This document shows positions 1 through 10,127 of a stretch of 50,920 bases of DNA, piece after piece. Position numbers and translations under genes: made by a program. Origin of the DNA: Planctomycetota bacterium (lineage in GTDB: Bacteria; Planctomycetota; Planctomycetia; Planctomycetales; Planctomycetaceae); assembly GCA_016872645.1 (NCBI GenBank), contig VGZH01000038.1, forward strand, positions 1-50,920, in the 5' to 3' direction. Position 1 is the stretch's first letter. Each line of letters begins with the position of its first letter. Under the pieces are notes generated by a model, which did not search any database, was not told the DNA's origin, and was given only the letters and a program-made list of their open reading frames with translations.

Positions 1-3000
1 GTCAACCTGGTCAATCCGGTCAACGTGACGCTGGATGTCACGCGAGCCATCGGCACGATCCTGACGGACGACGCTGGCTTCCGCATCAACGACGTCAACA
101 GTGTCGAGTCAGACTCCGGCACGCAGACCTACACCTTCACTGTGGAAGTGGTCGGTGCACTGCTGACAACGAACGCCAGCGTGAACTACATCGTCAGCTC
201 CGCCAGCGGCGCGCTGACGTCAGCGGTGAGCACGGGTGCGACGACGGTCAACGTCAACAACCCCAATGCGTTCCCGACCTCCGGCTCGTTCACGATTCAG
301 ATTGATTCGGAAACACTGCTGGTGACCGGCGTCGCGGGGAACGTCTTCACGTTGGCCGCGCCGGCGACTGTCAATCACAACGCAGGTGTCGTGGTGGCGC
401 TGGTCGGATTTAGCACTGTCTCCAACGCAGCCGGTGTGCAGGTAGATGATTCCACCGTCACGGTGGTGGATGCCACCGGATTCCCCAGCGCGGGTGGTTT
501 CGCCATCCAAATCGACAACGAGTTCATGCAGGTGACCAATGTGGATGTCGCCACCGGCGCGCTGACGGTCACGCGCGGCATCAACGGCAGCGTGGCCGCG
601 ACGCACGCACTGGGAGCCGCCGTGACGCTCGTCCGCACCAACGCGGCCTCCGGCGGCAACGTGGACTTCATCGATCAACTCGCGCCGATTACGTTGAACT
701 TTACGGCGGGAGCGACCAACCCGGCTCCGCAAAGCTTCACCGTCACGGTCAACAGCGATCTGGACACCGAAGCCAACGAGAACTTCTTCGTGCATCTGAC
801 CGGCAGCACGCTGCCGTTCGAGTTCGGTAAGAGCATCGGCATCGGCACGATCTTCAACGACGACCTGGGCTTCAACGTCTCTAACGCCAGCGCGAACGAA
901 CTTGATCCGCCTCTCACCTCGACGATGCAGTTCAACGTCAGTCCGCGACACCAGGTCTACACCAGCGTCGGAGGTATCCCGACATTGGCGAGCACCACCG
1001 CGAACGTCTCGACCGTATCGGAAACGGCGACCGCCGGCCAAGATTTCGTCGCGGTGACTCAGTCCTTGCCGTTCTCCGCCGGCATGACGACGCAGACGGT
1101 TACTGTGACGATCAACGGTGACTTGCAGTACGAGATCCCCAACGAAACGTTCCAGCTTCAAGTCACCGGCGGCACAGTCGTCGGCGGGACGAAAAGCAAT
1201 AGTGCGATCGTTGCTCAGAGCAATGCGGGGACCGGCACCATCGTCGATAACGATCCGCCGCCCGATCAGTACCACTTCTACACGTACCTGAATGCCGGCA
1301 CGCCGACGATTCGCGTCGATCGGATTGCCACGGTCTTGGGGGTTCCCAATCGCACGCTGGTCCAGGAAACCCCGCAAGCCGGTGCCGCGATGATTTCGCA
1401 GGCCGGAAACTTCGGCGGGGCGACGCTCGACGATTTGTTCGTCGTCGATTTCAACTTGTACAATAGCAGCGCGGCCGCCAGCTTCGCGCAGTACGACGCG
1501 ACGGGCATCATCGATCCGTCGAATGTGGTCGGAAACGCCAATCCGATTCCGGCGACCGGGATCGCGGTCGATGGGTTGAGCCAAGTGGGCGCCGACACGT
1601 TGCGGTTCCAAGGGGGCAACAACACGTTTGACTCGGTGGTTTACGACTCGACCAGCGGGAACTCTGGCAGCGTGACGTTCAGCGACCCCGTCTTGGGCAC
1701 GGGAGTCGTAACCTATGTGAACCTGGAACCGGTGATTGACAACACGAATGCCAACAACCGGGTGTTCAATGCCCCGGCAGGTAATTCCAACGACAACATC
1801 GGCGTCTCCAGCAGCGGCGGCAGGGTGGGCATCAGCAGCAACAGCGTTATGCCGACTTTTGAACGCATCCAGACGTTCGCTCCGCTGTCTTCGTTGATCA
1901 TCAATGCCAACGGCGGCGACGACACGATCACCGGCTCGTCGGATCTCTCCTTCCTGGGAGCCTTGACCGTCAACGGCGGCGATGGCAACGACACGATCGA
2001 CTTCGGGAACTGGACGCTGACGTCGTCGATCGTCGGCGGTGACGGCCAAGACACGATCACTGGTGGCAGCAATGCCGACACGATCGACGGCGGTAACGGC
2101 GACGACGTCATCGCGGGGGGAGCCGGGAACGACCTGATCCTCGGCGGTCTGGGCAACGACAATCTGACTGGCAACGATGGCGATGACGTCATTCACGGCG
2201 ATGACATCGACGACCTCGTGGACACCGGCGTTCCGTTGACCCAAAACGACACCATCCAAGGGAACGACGGCGTGGACGCCCTCTTCGGTGGTTTCGGCAA
2301 TGACAGCGTGGATGGTGGTGCCGGCAATGAGACCGTCGATGGCGGTTCGGGAGACGACATCGTCAACGGTGGTTCGGGCAACGACGTCGTGTTGGGGAAC
2401 AACGGCAACGACACGCTCAGCGGTGGCACCGGCACGGACTCCGTGGATGGCGGGTTCGGCGACGACCTGATGTACGGCAACGATTCGATTTCCGGCGATG
2501 GCAGCACCGACACGATCAACGGCCAGGACGGTAACGACATCATCGCTTACATCGACGTCAGCACGGCGAACAACACGTTTACGCTGACCAGCACGCAGCT
2601 CACGGTGGGTGCGGAGGTAGAAATAATCGAAAATGACGCCAGTGTTCCGAATCGGGCATTTCTCGTCGCGGGTAGCGGCAACAACCGGATGATCGTAGAT
2701 GCAACATTCACCGGCTCAGTGACGATGAACGGCGGAGATGGACTCGACACGCTGCTGGGTGGATCGGGCAGCGATTCGCTTATCGGTGGTACGGGGAACG
2801 ATTCGCTGGTGGGGAACGACGGTAGCGACACAATCAACGGCGGAGACGGCAACGATTGCATCTCAGGCGGTCTCGGTGACGACGTCATGACCGGCGATGT
2901 GGGAGTTGACACCATCAGCGGCGGCGACGGCGACGACAGCGCGACGGGTGGTGCCGGCAACGACTCGATCACCGGCGGCATCGGCATCGACACGCTCGAC

Positions 3001-4449
3001 GGCGGCGACAACAACGACACGCTGTTCGGCAACGATGACAACGACAGCTTGTTGGGCGGAGCCGGTCAGGATCTCATCAATGGCGACAAGGGAGACGACA
3101 CCATTCACGGTGACGACCTGGACGACTCGCTCTTCTCAGGAGACGACACTGTATACGGTGGAGAAGGCAACGACTACGTCGGCGGTGGCCGAGGAAACGA
3201 CATCCTGGAAGGCAACCTCGGAAACGACACGGTCAACGGCAACGACGGCAACGACACGCTCGACGGCACCAGCGGTCTCGACACGCTGTACGGTGGTGCG
3301 GGCGACGATTTGCTGATCTCCACCGATGGAAACGATCTCCTCGATGGTCAAGGTGGCTCAAACGACCGATTTACTTTCGAGGGTCAAGCGACTCTGGCCG
3401 ACGTCTTCACGATCGTGAAGTCCGGTACTGGGAACCCGCTCGAAGAACCCAGCGGCATTGCTCTCGCTCGCCTGAGCTCGAATTCAACTCTGGCATTTAC
3501 GACGGTGTTGGTCGGAGTCGAAATCTTCACGTTGAATCTGAATGGCGGCAATGACCTGGTCACACTCGGCGATCTAGCCGGGGTGCTCGACCTGAACGTG
3601 CTGAACATCAATGGCGGCGACGGCAACGACACAATCGACGGCTCGCTTTCGACCAGCGAAACGGTCGCGATTCGAGCCTTTATGGGCCTCGGCAACGACT
3701 CGGTTCAGGGCACTGCCGCCGGCGATACGATTCAGGGCGAAGCCGGTGACGACACAATCATTGCCAACGCTGGAAATGATTCCGTGGTCGGCGGTGATGG
3801 TAAAGACAGCCTCGACGGCAACGACGGCCTCGACACCATCAACGGTGGCATTGGCAATGACACGATCTGGGGCGGATCCGGTGATGACTCACTGTTGGGA
3901 CTCGATGGCCTTGACACTATCTGGGGTCAAGGTGGCAATGACACCATGGATGGCGGCAACGGTGACGACTTCCTGGATGGCGGCTTCGGCAACCCAAACA
4001 CGCTGGACAGCGGCAACGATTCGATCCGCGGTGGCGCGGGCAACGACAAGATCGCCGGCCGCGATGGACTCGACTCACTCTACGGCGATGCCAACAATGA
4101 TACGATCATCGGTGGTTTGGACAACGACCTTATCGATGGCGGTTCCGGCGACGACCTGGTCGACGGGGGTGACGGCAACGACGTCATCAACGGTGGTGCT
4201 GGTAACGACATCCTGCTGGGTGGGCTCGGCTTTGACTATATCCTGGGTGGTTCCGGCAATGACCGGCTGGTCGGAGGCGGGGATGACGACACGCTCAATG
4301 GTCAAGGTGGGTCGGACACGGTGCTTGGCGGAGACGGTCTCGGAATCGACACGCACACCTCCGGCGACCAACGCATTGGCGAAAAGATCAACGAGCTGTT
4401 CAAGCTCACCAGCATTCGGTCGACGATTTTCAACGAACTGAACTTCTAA
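1..4449 (+). CDS. RTX/Calx-beta giant surface or secreted protein (5' partial)
   Basis: The reading frame is open from base 1, so the N-terminus lies outside the window; about 1482 residues are visible. The first third has Calx-beta-like segments, with phrases such as ANENFFVHLTG and GTIFNDD. It also carries two copies of an unusual unit of about 70 residues (roughly bases 190-410 and 415-630), each with a FPTSG/FPSAG turn and an IQID-E---VT strand. From about base 1900 to 4330 there are dozens of RTX nonapeptides of the GGxGNDxI type, which in this family bind calcium and fold as a parallel beta-roll. Two non-repeat islands interrupt them (about 2560-2710 and 3355-3600). Such proteins are usually exported and act at the cell surface or outside; no enzymatic domain is visible here. 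The C-terminus, after the last repeat, is a short helical-looking tail. A hairpin terminator follows directly. Confidence 0.9.
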   Translation, partial: VNLVNPVNVTLDVTRAIGTILTDDAGFRINDVNSVESDSGTQTYTFTVEVVGALLTTNASVNYIVSSASGALTSAVSTGATTVNVNNPNAFPTSGSFTIQIDSETLLVTGVAGNVFTLAAPATVNHNAGVVVALVGFSTVSNAAGVQVDDSTVTVVDATGFPSAGGFAIQIDNEFMQVTNVDVATGALTVTRGINGSVAATHALGAAVTLVRTNAASGGNVDFIDQLAPITLNFTAGATNPAPQSFTVTVNSDLDTEANENFFVHLTGSTLPFEFGKSIGIGTIFNDDLGFNVSNASANELDPPLTSTMQFNVSPRHQVYTSVGGIPTLASTTANVSTVSETATAGQDFVAVTQSLPFSAGMTTQTVTVTINGDLQYEIPNETFQLQVTGGTVVGGTKSNSAIVAQSNAGTGTIVDNDPPPDQYHFYTYLNAGTPTIRVDRIATVLGVPNRTLVQETPQAGAAMISQAGNFGGATLDDLFVVDFNLYNSSAAASFAQYDATGIIDPSNVVGNANPIPATGIAVDGLSQVGADTLRFQGGNNTFDSVVYDSTSGNSGSVTFSDPVLGTGVVTYVNLEPVIDNTNANNRVFNAPAGNSNDNIGVSSSGGRVGISSNSVMPTFERIQTFAPLSSLIINANGGDDTITGSSDLSFLGALTVNGGDGNDTIDFGNWTLTSSIVGGDGQDTITGGSNADTIDGGNGDDVIAGGAGNDLILGGLGNDNLTGNDGDDVIHGDDIDDLVDTGVPLTQNDTIQGNDGVDALFGGFGNDSVDGGAGNETVDGGSGDDIVNGGSGNDVVLGNNGNDTLSGGTGTDSVDGGFGDDLMYGNDSISGDGSTDTINGQDGNDIIAYIDVSTANNTFTLTSTQLTVGAEVEIIENDASVPNRAFLVAGSGNNRMIVDATFTGSVTMNGGDGLDTLLGGSGSDSLIGGTGNDSLVGNDGSDTINGGDGNDCISGGLGDDVMTGDVGVDTISGGDGDDSATGGAGNDSITGGIGIDTLDGGDNNDTLFGNDDNDSLLGGAGQDLINGDKGDDTIHGDDLDDSLFSGDDTVYGGEGNDYVGGGRGNDILEGNLGNDTVNGNDGNDTLDGTSGLDTLYGGAGDDLLISTDGNDLLDGQGGSNDRFTFEGQATLADVFTIVKSGTGNPLEEPSGIALARLSSNSTLAFTTVLVGVEIFTLNLNGGNDLVTLGDLAGVLDLNVLNINGGDGNDTIDGSLSTSETVAIRAFMGLGNDSVQGTAAGDTIQGEAGDDTIIANAGNDSVVGGDGKDSLDGNDGLDTINGGIGNDTIWGGSGDDSLLGLDGLDTIWGQGGNDTMDGGNGDDFLDGGFGNPNTLDSGNDSIRGGAGNDKIAGRDGLDSLYGDANNDTIIGGLDNDLIDGGSGDDLVDGGDGNDVINGGAGNDILLGGLGFDYILGGSGNDRLVGGGDDDTLNGQGGSDTVLGGDGLGIDTHTSGDQRIGEKINELFKLTSIRSTIFNELNF

Positions 4450-4493
4450 AACATTCTCAGGGACGAACTCATCCAAGGCGGGCCAACGCCATC

Positions 4494-4527
4494 GCCCGGC
4501 TTCGAACTTCGAAGCCGGGCATTTTTT
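4494..4527 (+). terminator. Rho-independent terminator of the RTX gene
   Basis: A perfect 12-bp stem (4494-4505 with 4509-4520) has a 3-base loop and is followed by six T residues at 4522-4527. It lies 45 bases after the RTX stop codon. It may also slow read-through from the convergent minus-strand gene, although the T run is only on the plus side. Confidence 0.9.
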
Positions 4528-4553
4528 GCGCTGAGAGGGCCTCCACTCGTCGT

Positions 4554-7500
4554 TCACTTCAGCAATTGCGTGAGTGCTTCGACCGCCGCTTTGAGTCCTG
4601 CCAGATCGGAGCTGGCCAGCACGATCGCATTCTTTTCGACGGCGAACGGACTCCAACAGAGACTGACCAGTGCTCCACCAGGGCCGGGATATTTTTCGTC
4701 GGCGATTTGCGGCAAGAGTTCGCTGGCTTGCAACAAGGCGACGGCATGGCTGGTCGTGCTGCTGCCGAGCACGATCAAGTGCGAATCGGTCGTGTATGCT
4801 TCCGGCAACTGCGCGGGAAGTTGATACGCACCGACATGCTGCGTCAGCTTCGACCACGGCTTGGCCCAACGAGCACGGAACTCCGTAGATGTTTTGACTT
4901 CTGTAACATCGGCGTTCAGAGAGGTGACTTGGCGTTGTTCATTGACGTGCAGTTGGACTCCCGGTTCGTAGCATTGCTCGACGTCGCCGCTGAAATCGAC
5001 GAAGCCCTCGCCAACGATCGTGATGCGAGCGTTGGGCAGCCGCCAATCGTTCGAGACGTCTTGCCCATCGGCAGTCTTTGCAGTGAACGAGCCACTCGCG
5101 TCAACGTTCAGTGTGATTTCTTTGTCGAACTTTAAAGCGGTCGGTTCCTTTGTCTTCGAGACGGTAAAGACCTTCGCGTACGGATTCCACACGCGCGGAT
5201 ACGCGACCTTGCGCAGCACCTCCGATTCTGGTTTGACGGTCACTTTCAGGCCGGCAATCGCCAGGCGGTCGGTTAGCAGGCGTACTGCGTCGGCTGGGGT
5301 GTTCGAGTGCGTAGCCACGACAAACTCCGGCTTGGTGAGCAGGAAGTCCTTCAATCGCTCAGCGTCGAAGACACGGACATTCGCGACCGCGCGCGGCACG
5401 CGAGATTTGGACTGGTGAGCCGCTTTGGTTTCGCCAGCCAGGTTGGCGACCACGCTGGTCAACTTCACAACGTATTCACCAGACGGAGCATTCGCTCCCA
5501 GCGGAAACGTCTCATAAAATTTGCCGGTCAGATTCGTCGAACGATTGACGCGAAACAATTCCTGACCTGTCGGATCGGTGATGGAGACAACGATTGGCCA
5601 GGGCATGCTCAAGCGTTTGAGTGTCGCTTCGATCGCGAGCGTTCCGTTGTGAACGGTCGCAGCTACGGCGATCCCCTCTGGCTTGCGAGGAGCGACGAAG
5701 TAGACCTTCATCTCACCCGGCTCAAACTTTGCCGCGATCGGCGCGGCGGGATCCGCAAGTTCGATGGAGCGGTCGAAATTCGGTCCTTCCAGCGTGAAAA
5801 CAACCGGGCTCGATTGAGGATTGGCTCCCGTACTCCGGCCCACTTCCAGGGAGAGAGCGGGCAATCGCAATGCGAACTTCGGAGAGTACGGAGCGTAGTT
5901 GTAAATCGGATATTTTTTGTCGTCGGCGATGGCTGGCAACTCTTCGTACCCGTTGATCGCGAGCAGGATCGTTCCCTCGCCACCACGCTGATGCTCGATG
6001 AGCAATTCCGTCGAATCGGTCTCGGCCCACAGTTTTGAAGCGGTCTGCCGCATCGCAGCTTTGAGCGGTGCGACCGCGTTGCGAACCGGTTCATCCATGA
6101 AATGGTTGGTCTGGAACAGACTGGCTTCTCGCGGCGTCTTGAACGACTTCGCGTCCTGCAAGAACAGCACGCTCCACCGATAGGACAGTCCTCTGAGATC
6201 CACATCAGCGACGATGGCGTTGCGGAAGTCTTGAGTCGTACTTTTGTCGACAATGATCCGGCCGCCAGCATCGCTGAACTTTTTGAGGTGCTCGGTAATC
6301 GTGTCGGGCAGCGCGTGCGTTTGACCAACGATGACCAGGGTCTTGATGGTCTTGAGCGCACCGTAGGGCAGAGTCCGTTCGTGAATAATTTGAGCTGGAA
6401 AGCCAGCTCGTGCGAGGGCGTAGTGCGCGGTCAACACAGACTCCTTGTAGTCGCCGCCGATGTGGTAGGCATTGATGTCGATTTCTTTTTCCTGAAGCGC
6501 GGTGTTCTCCGGCAGCGAGACGATCATCCGTTTGATCTGCTCGCCGGTTTTCTTGCGGGACTCCTTGAGCGTGATGTCTTTCTGACGCATTGCTAATTCG
6601 GTGAAGCTCCACAGGACAGCGACATCGTGGCCGGTGAACATCGTTTCTTTGAAGACGGGACCAATCTTCTTGGCGGCATTGTTGACCTCGGCCAGATCGG
6701 CCGGCTTCATGACACCCGTGTTGAGCCACCAGTTGCTGGTCAGCCCAGCCGCGAGCATTCCATTCACGGCGGCTCGATAGGCGTGCGTTTGCTGAGGTGG
6801 AGCAACTGGATCGCCGAAGAGTTGTCCATTCATCGCATGAGCCATGCGCGACGTCGGATCGTGTGACTTTTCGAGTTGCACACCGGAGTACGCTCCCAAT
6901 CGATCGATGCCCCAATCGACGAAGACGTGCGACGCAGGAAGGTCATTGACTTCCTGGTTGAGCGGATCAGTACCGTCCATGATCGCGTGCGGCGCGTACA
7001 AGTCGGTGCTGAACGTCGCTTGCGGCCACGGAGTCTTGAGGTCTCGCCGAGCCTGCCGCTGGCAGTCTCTCATGATCTCGCAGCGGATCGTCATGTACTT
7101 GAGCCAGTCATCGTCGGCTCGCGAGGCGGGGTCGTCCGTGAATTGCCAGCCGCGCTGCTCGTACCATGCCTGCTCGTCCCAATCCGGAAATCCGCTGGCC
7201 GTGCCGCCGGCAGGCGTCTTGCCCCAGCCGAGTCCCGGTTCATCCAGCGTGCCGACGCTGATGATGTTTGGCGCAAACCGCCGCACACGCTGCGAAGTAT
7301 GAAAACTCAGCAGACGCATCGAGTCGTTCATCTCCGCGGCGGCCCAGCTCTTCATCGAACCAAACGGTTTGTGAGTCACATAGCCTGTCCAATACATGTA
7401 GACGACGGTCGGCAGGTTCGCGGCAATCGCGTCTTCGAAGACTCGCATTCCGACGGTCTTCGTCCCGCGCGGCGCGAGGCTCGGCCCGTCTTGCCGGGGG

Positions 7501-7931
7501 TTGAGCCGTCCAAAACTGAACGCGTTTCCGAGAAAGAAATTCGCCCCGCCGGCTTTCAATTCGTTAAGACTCGCCGTTTGCGAGACCAGCAACGTCGAGT
7601 CAATCACGCCACTGCTGATCGTCAGCTTGCCGATCTCTTTGCCGTCGAGCTTCACGACATACACGTCCGGTGCGAGCGACCCCGAAGTCACTTCGACTGT
7701 TGTGGTGCCGGTCTTGCCGAGCACATCAAACGAAATCGGTGTGACGGCAGCACGAGTTGGCACAAGCTCGACAACGGCCTTCGCCCCCTCGGGCAATCCC
7801 GTGACCGCGAGCTCAATCGGTTCGTGCGAGTAAAATGCCTGTCGCTCTTGCGGGAACAACAACTCGGCAGCCGAAAGCGGCGAAAAACAGGACGCCAAAA
7901 CAGCGGCTGCGACAGAGAACCTGCGGAGCAT
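4554..7931 (-). CDS. Secreted glycoside-hydrolase-like protein (GH42-like layout)
   Basis: 1125 residues. I chose the second ATG (7931) because it gives a clean signal peptide (MLRRFSVAAAVLASCFSPLSA) with a GGAG upstream; an ATG five codons earlier is possible. After an Ig-like N-terminal part comes a region rich in Trp and Tyr that resembles a TIM-barrel glycosidase, with an acidic LDEPGLGW motif near residue 230 and a DWG motif further on. Near residues 500-600 is an alpha/beta segment (LVIVGQTHALPD, then DAGGRIIVDKST) like the glutamine-amidotransferase-fold trimerisation domain of GH42 beta-galactosidases. The C-terminal half has beta-sandwich-like stretches and ends in another alpha/beta segment. 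Substrate is unknown and the catalytic acids are not proven. It is the last gene of a probable minus-strand unit behind msrA (81-base gap). Confidence 0.55.
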   Translation of the reverse strand: MLRRFSVAAAVLASCFSPLSAAELLFPQERQAFYSHEPIELAVTGLPEGAKAVVELVPTRAAVTPISFDVLGKTGTTTVEVTSGSLAPDVYVVKLDGKEIGKLTISSGVIDSTLLVSQTASLNELKAGGANFFLGNAFSFGRLNPRQDGPSLAPRGTKTVGMRVFEDAIAANLPTVVYMYWTGYVTHKPFGSMKSWAAAEMNDSMRLLSFHTSQRVRRFAPNIISVGTLDEPGLGWGKTPAGGTASGFPDWDEQAWYEQRGWQFTDDPASRADDDWLKYMTIRCEIMRDCQRQARRDLKTPWPQATFSTDLYAPHAIMDGTDPLNQEVNDLPASHVFVDWGIDRLGAYSGVQLEKSHDPTSRMAHAMNGQLFGDPVAPPQQTHAYRAAVNGMLAAGLTSNWWLNTGVMKPADLAEVNNAAKKIGPVFKETMFTGHDVAVLWSFTELAMRQKDITLKESRKKTGEQIKRMIVSLPENTALQEKEIDINAYHIGGDYKESVLTAHYALARAGFPAQIIHERTLPYGALKTIKTLVIVGQTHALPDTITEHLKKFSDAGGRIIVDKSTTQDFRNAIVADVDLRGLSYRWSVLFLQDAKSFKTPREASLFQTNHFMDEPVRNAVAPLKAAMRQTASKLWAETDSTELLIEHQRGGEGTILLAINGYEELPAIADDKKYPIYNYAPYSPKFALRLPALSLEVGRSTGANPQSSPVVFTLEGPNFDRSIELADPAAPIAAKFEPGEMKVYFVAPRKPEGIAVAATVHNGTLAIEATLKRLSMPWPIVVSITDPTGQELFRVNRSTNLTGKFYETFPLGANAPSGEYVVKLTSVVANLAGETKAAHQSKSRVPRAVANVRVFDAERLKDFLLTKPEFVVATHSNTPADAVRLLTDRLAIAGLKVTVKPESEVLRKVAYPRVWNPYAKVFTVSKTKEPTALKFDKEITLNVDASGSFTAKTADGQDVSNDWRLPNARITIVGEGFVDFSGDVEQCYEPGVQLHVNEQRQVTSLNADVTEVKTSTEFRARWAKPWSKLTQHVGAYQLPAQLPEAYTTDSHLIVLGSSTTSHAVALLQASELLPQIADEKYPGPGGALVSLCWSPFAVEKNAIVLASSDLAGLKAAVEALTQLLK

Positions 7932-8012
7932 GGGAGGAATCTCCAAGGTGGGGAGCGAATCGGCCGCATTGAAGCGGGAGCATCCGCGCGAGGCAACGAA
8001 TCGCGTCGTCTG

Positions 8013-8558
8013 TCACCCGCGCAGCCGATGAGCAAAGTTCTGTCGGAACTTGCTGACCTTCGGCGAGATGACCGCTTGGCAATAACCCTGCCCTGGATGT
8101 AACCGGTAGTACCCTTGGTGATAATCCTCCGCCGCGTAAAACGCCTCCAGCCGCGCAACCTCCGTGACGATCGAAGCGTTCCAGAGTTTCGCCGCGTTGA
8201 GTTCTTCGATCTTGGCGATCGCGACACGCTGCTGAACGTCGTCATGACAGAAGATCACCGAGCGATACTGCGTGCCGGCGTCGGCACCTTGCCGATTCAA
8301 TGTCGTCGGATCGTGCGTTGCAAAGAACACGTCGAGCAGATCGGCAAACGAAATTTCTGCGGAATCGAACGTGACCTCGATCACCTCGGCATGTCCGGTG
8401 CGTCCCGTGCAGACTTCGTCGTAGGTCGCATTCGGCACGACACCTCCAGAGTAGCCGGAGACAACCTTGTGGACTCCGCGAAGCTGCTCGAACACAGCCT
8501 CCAGGCACCAGAAGCAGCCTCCACCAAGCGTCGCGAGTTGCAGAGTTGAGTTCGACAT
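8013..8558 (-). CDS. msrA: Peptide methionine sulfoxide reductase A
   Basis: 181 residues. It reduces methionine-S-sulfoxide in proteins and free methionine. The hallmark GCFWC motif, containing the catalytic cysteine, lies at about residues 13-17; it is followed by the family's GYSGG and a DPTTLNRQGADAGTQYRS segment that matches the conserved core. An upstream in-frame TTG (8588) would overlap the preceding gene, so the ATG at 8558 is preferred. No signal peptide is present, so it is probably cytoplasmic. It starts 19 bases after the PQQ-propeller gene ends, which suggests co-transcription with an envelope protein; the family is normally an oxidative-damage repair enzyme. Only MsrA is present; no MsrB is fused or adjacent. 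Confidence 0.95.
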   Translation of the reverse strand: MSNSTLQLATLGGGCFWCLEAVFEQLRGVHKVVSGYSGGVVPNATYDEVCTGRTGHAEVIEVTFDSAEISFADLLDVFFATHDPTTLNRQGADAGTQYRSVIFCHDDVQQRVAIAKIEELNAAKLWNASIVTEVARLEAFYAAEDYHQGYYRLHPGQGYCQAVISPKVSKFRQNFAHRLRG

Positions 8559-8577
8559 GATCTTGCTTCGGAGGTGA

Positions 8578-9987
8578 CTACTTGCCAATGCAGTACAGAA
8601 ACTTGTCCGATCGAATCAGCAGCCGCGACCCATCCACGGCCGGACTGCCGTTGAAGATGCTCCGATCGTGCAGGTCATTCACTGCCAGTTGCTCAAACTC
8701 TGGTTTGGCGGCGAGCACGAACGTCCGGCCGTCTCGCGTCAGGTAATACAGCCTGCCATCCGCAAGCAGCGCAGACGCGTAGACCTCTCCAGCACGGTCG
8801 AGCCGCTCCTCATAAATGATCTTTCCACTGTTGGCTTCAGCACAGTACGCGATCCCTCGGTTGTCGTTCATCCAATAGAGATGCCCGTCGAGATAAACGG
8901 GCGATGTGACGTTGGAGCCCTTGATGCTCGTCCAGAGTCGATGCGTTTCCGTGACATCTCCGCTGCCACCGGCTCGCACTGCAAGTCCCGCTACCCCGGA
9001 ACGTCCACCCAGGCAATAGACGATACCGGAATGGGCCACGACGCTGGGAACCATGTACCAACCGATGTCTGTCTTGCAGGACCAAAACGGCGCACCAGTG
9101 TCGGGATTGAAAGCCAACACGTTCCCTCGAGTCGCCACGATCAATTCCTGTCGTCCAGATTCTGCTGTGATGACGAGCGGCGTGTTCCAAGATTCGCGAA
9201 TCCCCTTCGCTCGCCACTTCTCCTCGCCCGTATGGCGATCGAGCGCCACGAGCGACGAGCTTTCAACGCTGGCGTTGATGAACACCAGATCCTTGTAGAG
9301 CACCGGAGACGCAGATGTCCCCCAACCATGAGTCTTAGAACCCACGTCGGTCTGCCAGAGCTGTTTACCACCGTGATCAAACGCAAAGACGCCTGTCTTG
9401 CCGAAGAACACATAAATTCGCTCATCGTCCACAGCGGGAGTGTTCGCCGCAAATCCGTGATCGCGAATCCGATCCTCTTCGGGAAGCTTTGCCGCGACTG
9501 CTTGATCCCAAATGACGCCGCCATCGCTGCGCCGGACGGCCATCAGATGTCGCTTGAGGTCTTCCTGACTCCCGCCCGACTCACCCGGAATGTAGAACCC
9601 CGAGTAGCACGTCAGGTAGATGCGGTCTTGAAATACGATCGGACTAGAAGCCCCCGGCCCCGGCAAATCGGCCTTCCAGACGATGTTCTCGGTCAGGCTC
9701 CAATTCAGTGGCAACCCCTTCGCATCGCTGGTCCCCATACCACTGGGACCACGGAAACGAAGCCATTGGGAACTCTTCACCGCGCCCTTCGCGGACGCTA
9801 GTGGAGACGGCTTCGCGCTGCCGGACTTCGCGGGCCGTTCGTCTGCGAAGCTCGATGGCGTCAGGCTGAACGATAGATCGCGGCCAAGGACCAGCAACCA
9901 AATCATCACCGCTGACGACGTGAACGTTAGCGGTCGCATCCACCATCGACACTTCTTCTGCTCGCTTCCATCCTCCGCGCGCGTCAT
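8578..9987 (-). CDS. PQQ-like beta-propeller membrane-anchored or exported protein
   Basis: 469 residues from the ATG at 9987, which has a strong GAGGAG ribosome site seven bases upstream; a longer open frame to 10089 lacks such a site. One hydrophobic segment (about residues 18-35, SSAVMIWLLVLG) serves as a membrane anchor or uncleaved signal. The remainder is a series of propeller blades with the usual A-x-D-x-x-T/S-G-x-x-W pattern (for example LDRHTGEEKWRA and FNPDTGAPFWSC). The start of the domain, WLRFRGPSGMGTS, is typical of planctomycete proteins of this kind. These propellers are related in fold to BamB and quinoprotein dehydrogenases, but I see no dehydrogenase active site and no evidence that PQQ is bound. 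First gene of a probable unit with msrA. Confidence 0.85.
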   Translation of the reverse strand: MTRAEDGSEQKKCRWWMRPLTFTSSAVMIWLLVLGRDLSFSLTPSSFADERPAKSGSAKPSPLASAKGAVKSSQWLRFRGPSGMGTSDAKGLPLNWSLTENIVWKADLPGPGASSPIVFQDRIYLTCYSGFYIPGESGGSQEDLKRHLMAVRRSDGGVIWDQAVAAKLPEEDRIRDHGFAANTPAVDDERIYVFFGKTGVFAFDHGGKQLWQTDVGSKTHGWGTSASPVLYKDLVFINASVESSSLVALDRHTGEEKWRAKGIRESWNTPLVITAESGRQELIVATRGNVLAFNPDTGAPFWSCKTDIGWYMVPSVVAHSGIVYCLGGRSGVAGLAVRAGGSGDVTETHRLWTSIKGSNVTSPVYLDGHLYWMNDNRGIAYCAEANSGKIIYEERLDRAGEVYASALLADGRLYYLTRDGRTFVLAAKPEFEQLAVNDLHDRSIFNGSPAVDGSRLLIRSDKFLYCIGK

Positions 9988-9994
9988 CGCTTGA

Positions 9995-10000
9995 CTCCTC
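9995..10000 (-). promoter_or_regulatory. Ribosome binding site deciding the PQQ-propeller start
   Basis: On the minus strand GAGGAG is followed by seven bases and then ATG (9987). This is the best Shine-Dalgarno match in the region and supports the shorter start over the open frame that extends to 10089. Confidence 0.75.
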
Positions 10001-10127
10001 GCAACAGATTTCTCGATCGTCTTTGGACAGCCCGGCTGAGACGACGAACGGGGAAGAACACAGCTCGAATCATGGTGCCGACCAATCACACCGCGACAAC
10101 GTCGCGGAACGCGAGGGTCTTCGTCCG

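Noticed and set aside
220-2259. 679-codon open frame on the minus strand opposite the RTX gene
   Set aside because: It is the antisense of repetitive GGxGND codons, which rarely give stops on the opposite strand. It has no start signal or domain, and the plus strand is clearly coding.
1900-4330. Dense short repeats that could suggest a CRISPR array
   Set aside because: The repeats are coding RTX nonapeptides with variable wobble bases and no uniform spacers.
3611-4441. 276-codon open frame on the plus strand in another frame of the RTX gene
   Set aside because: It is Thr/Ser/Ala-rich low-complexity reading of the repeats.
6876-8102. 408-codon open frame on the plus strand
   Set aside because: It is antisense to the glycoside-hydrolase-like gene and overlaps msrA; no motif is visible.
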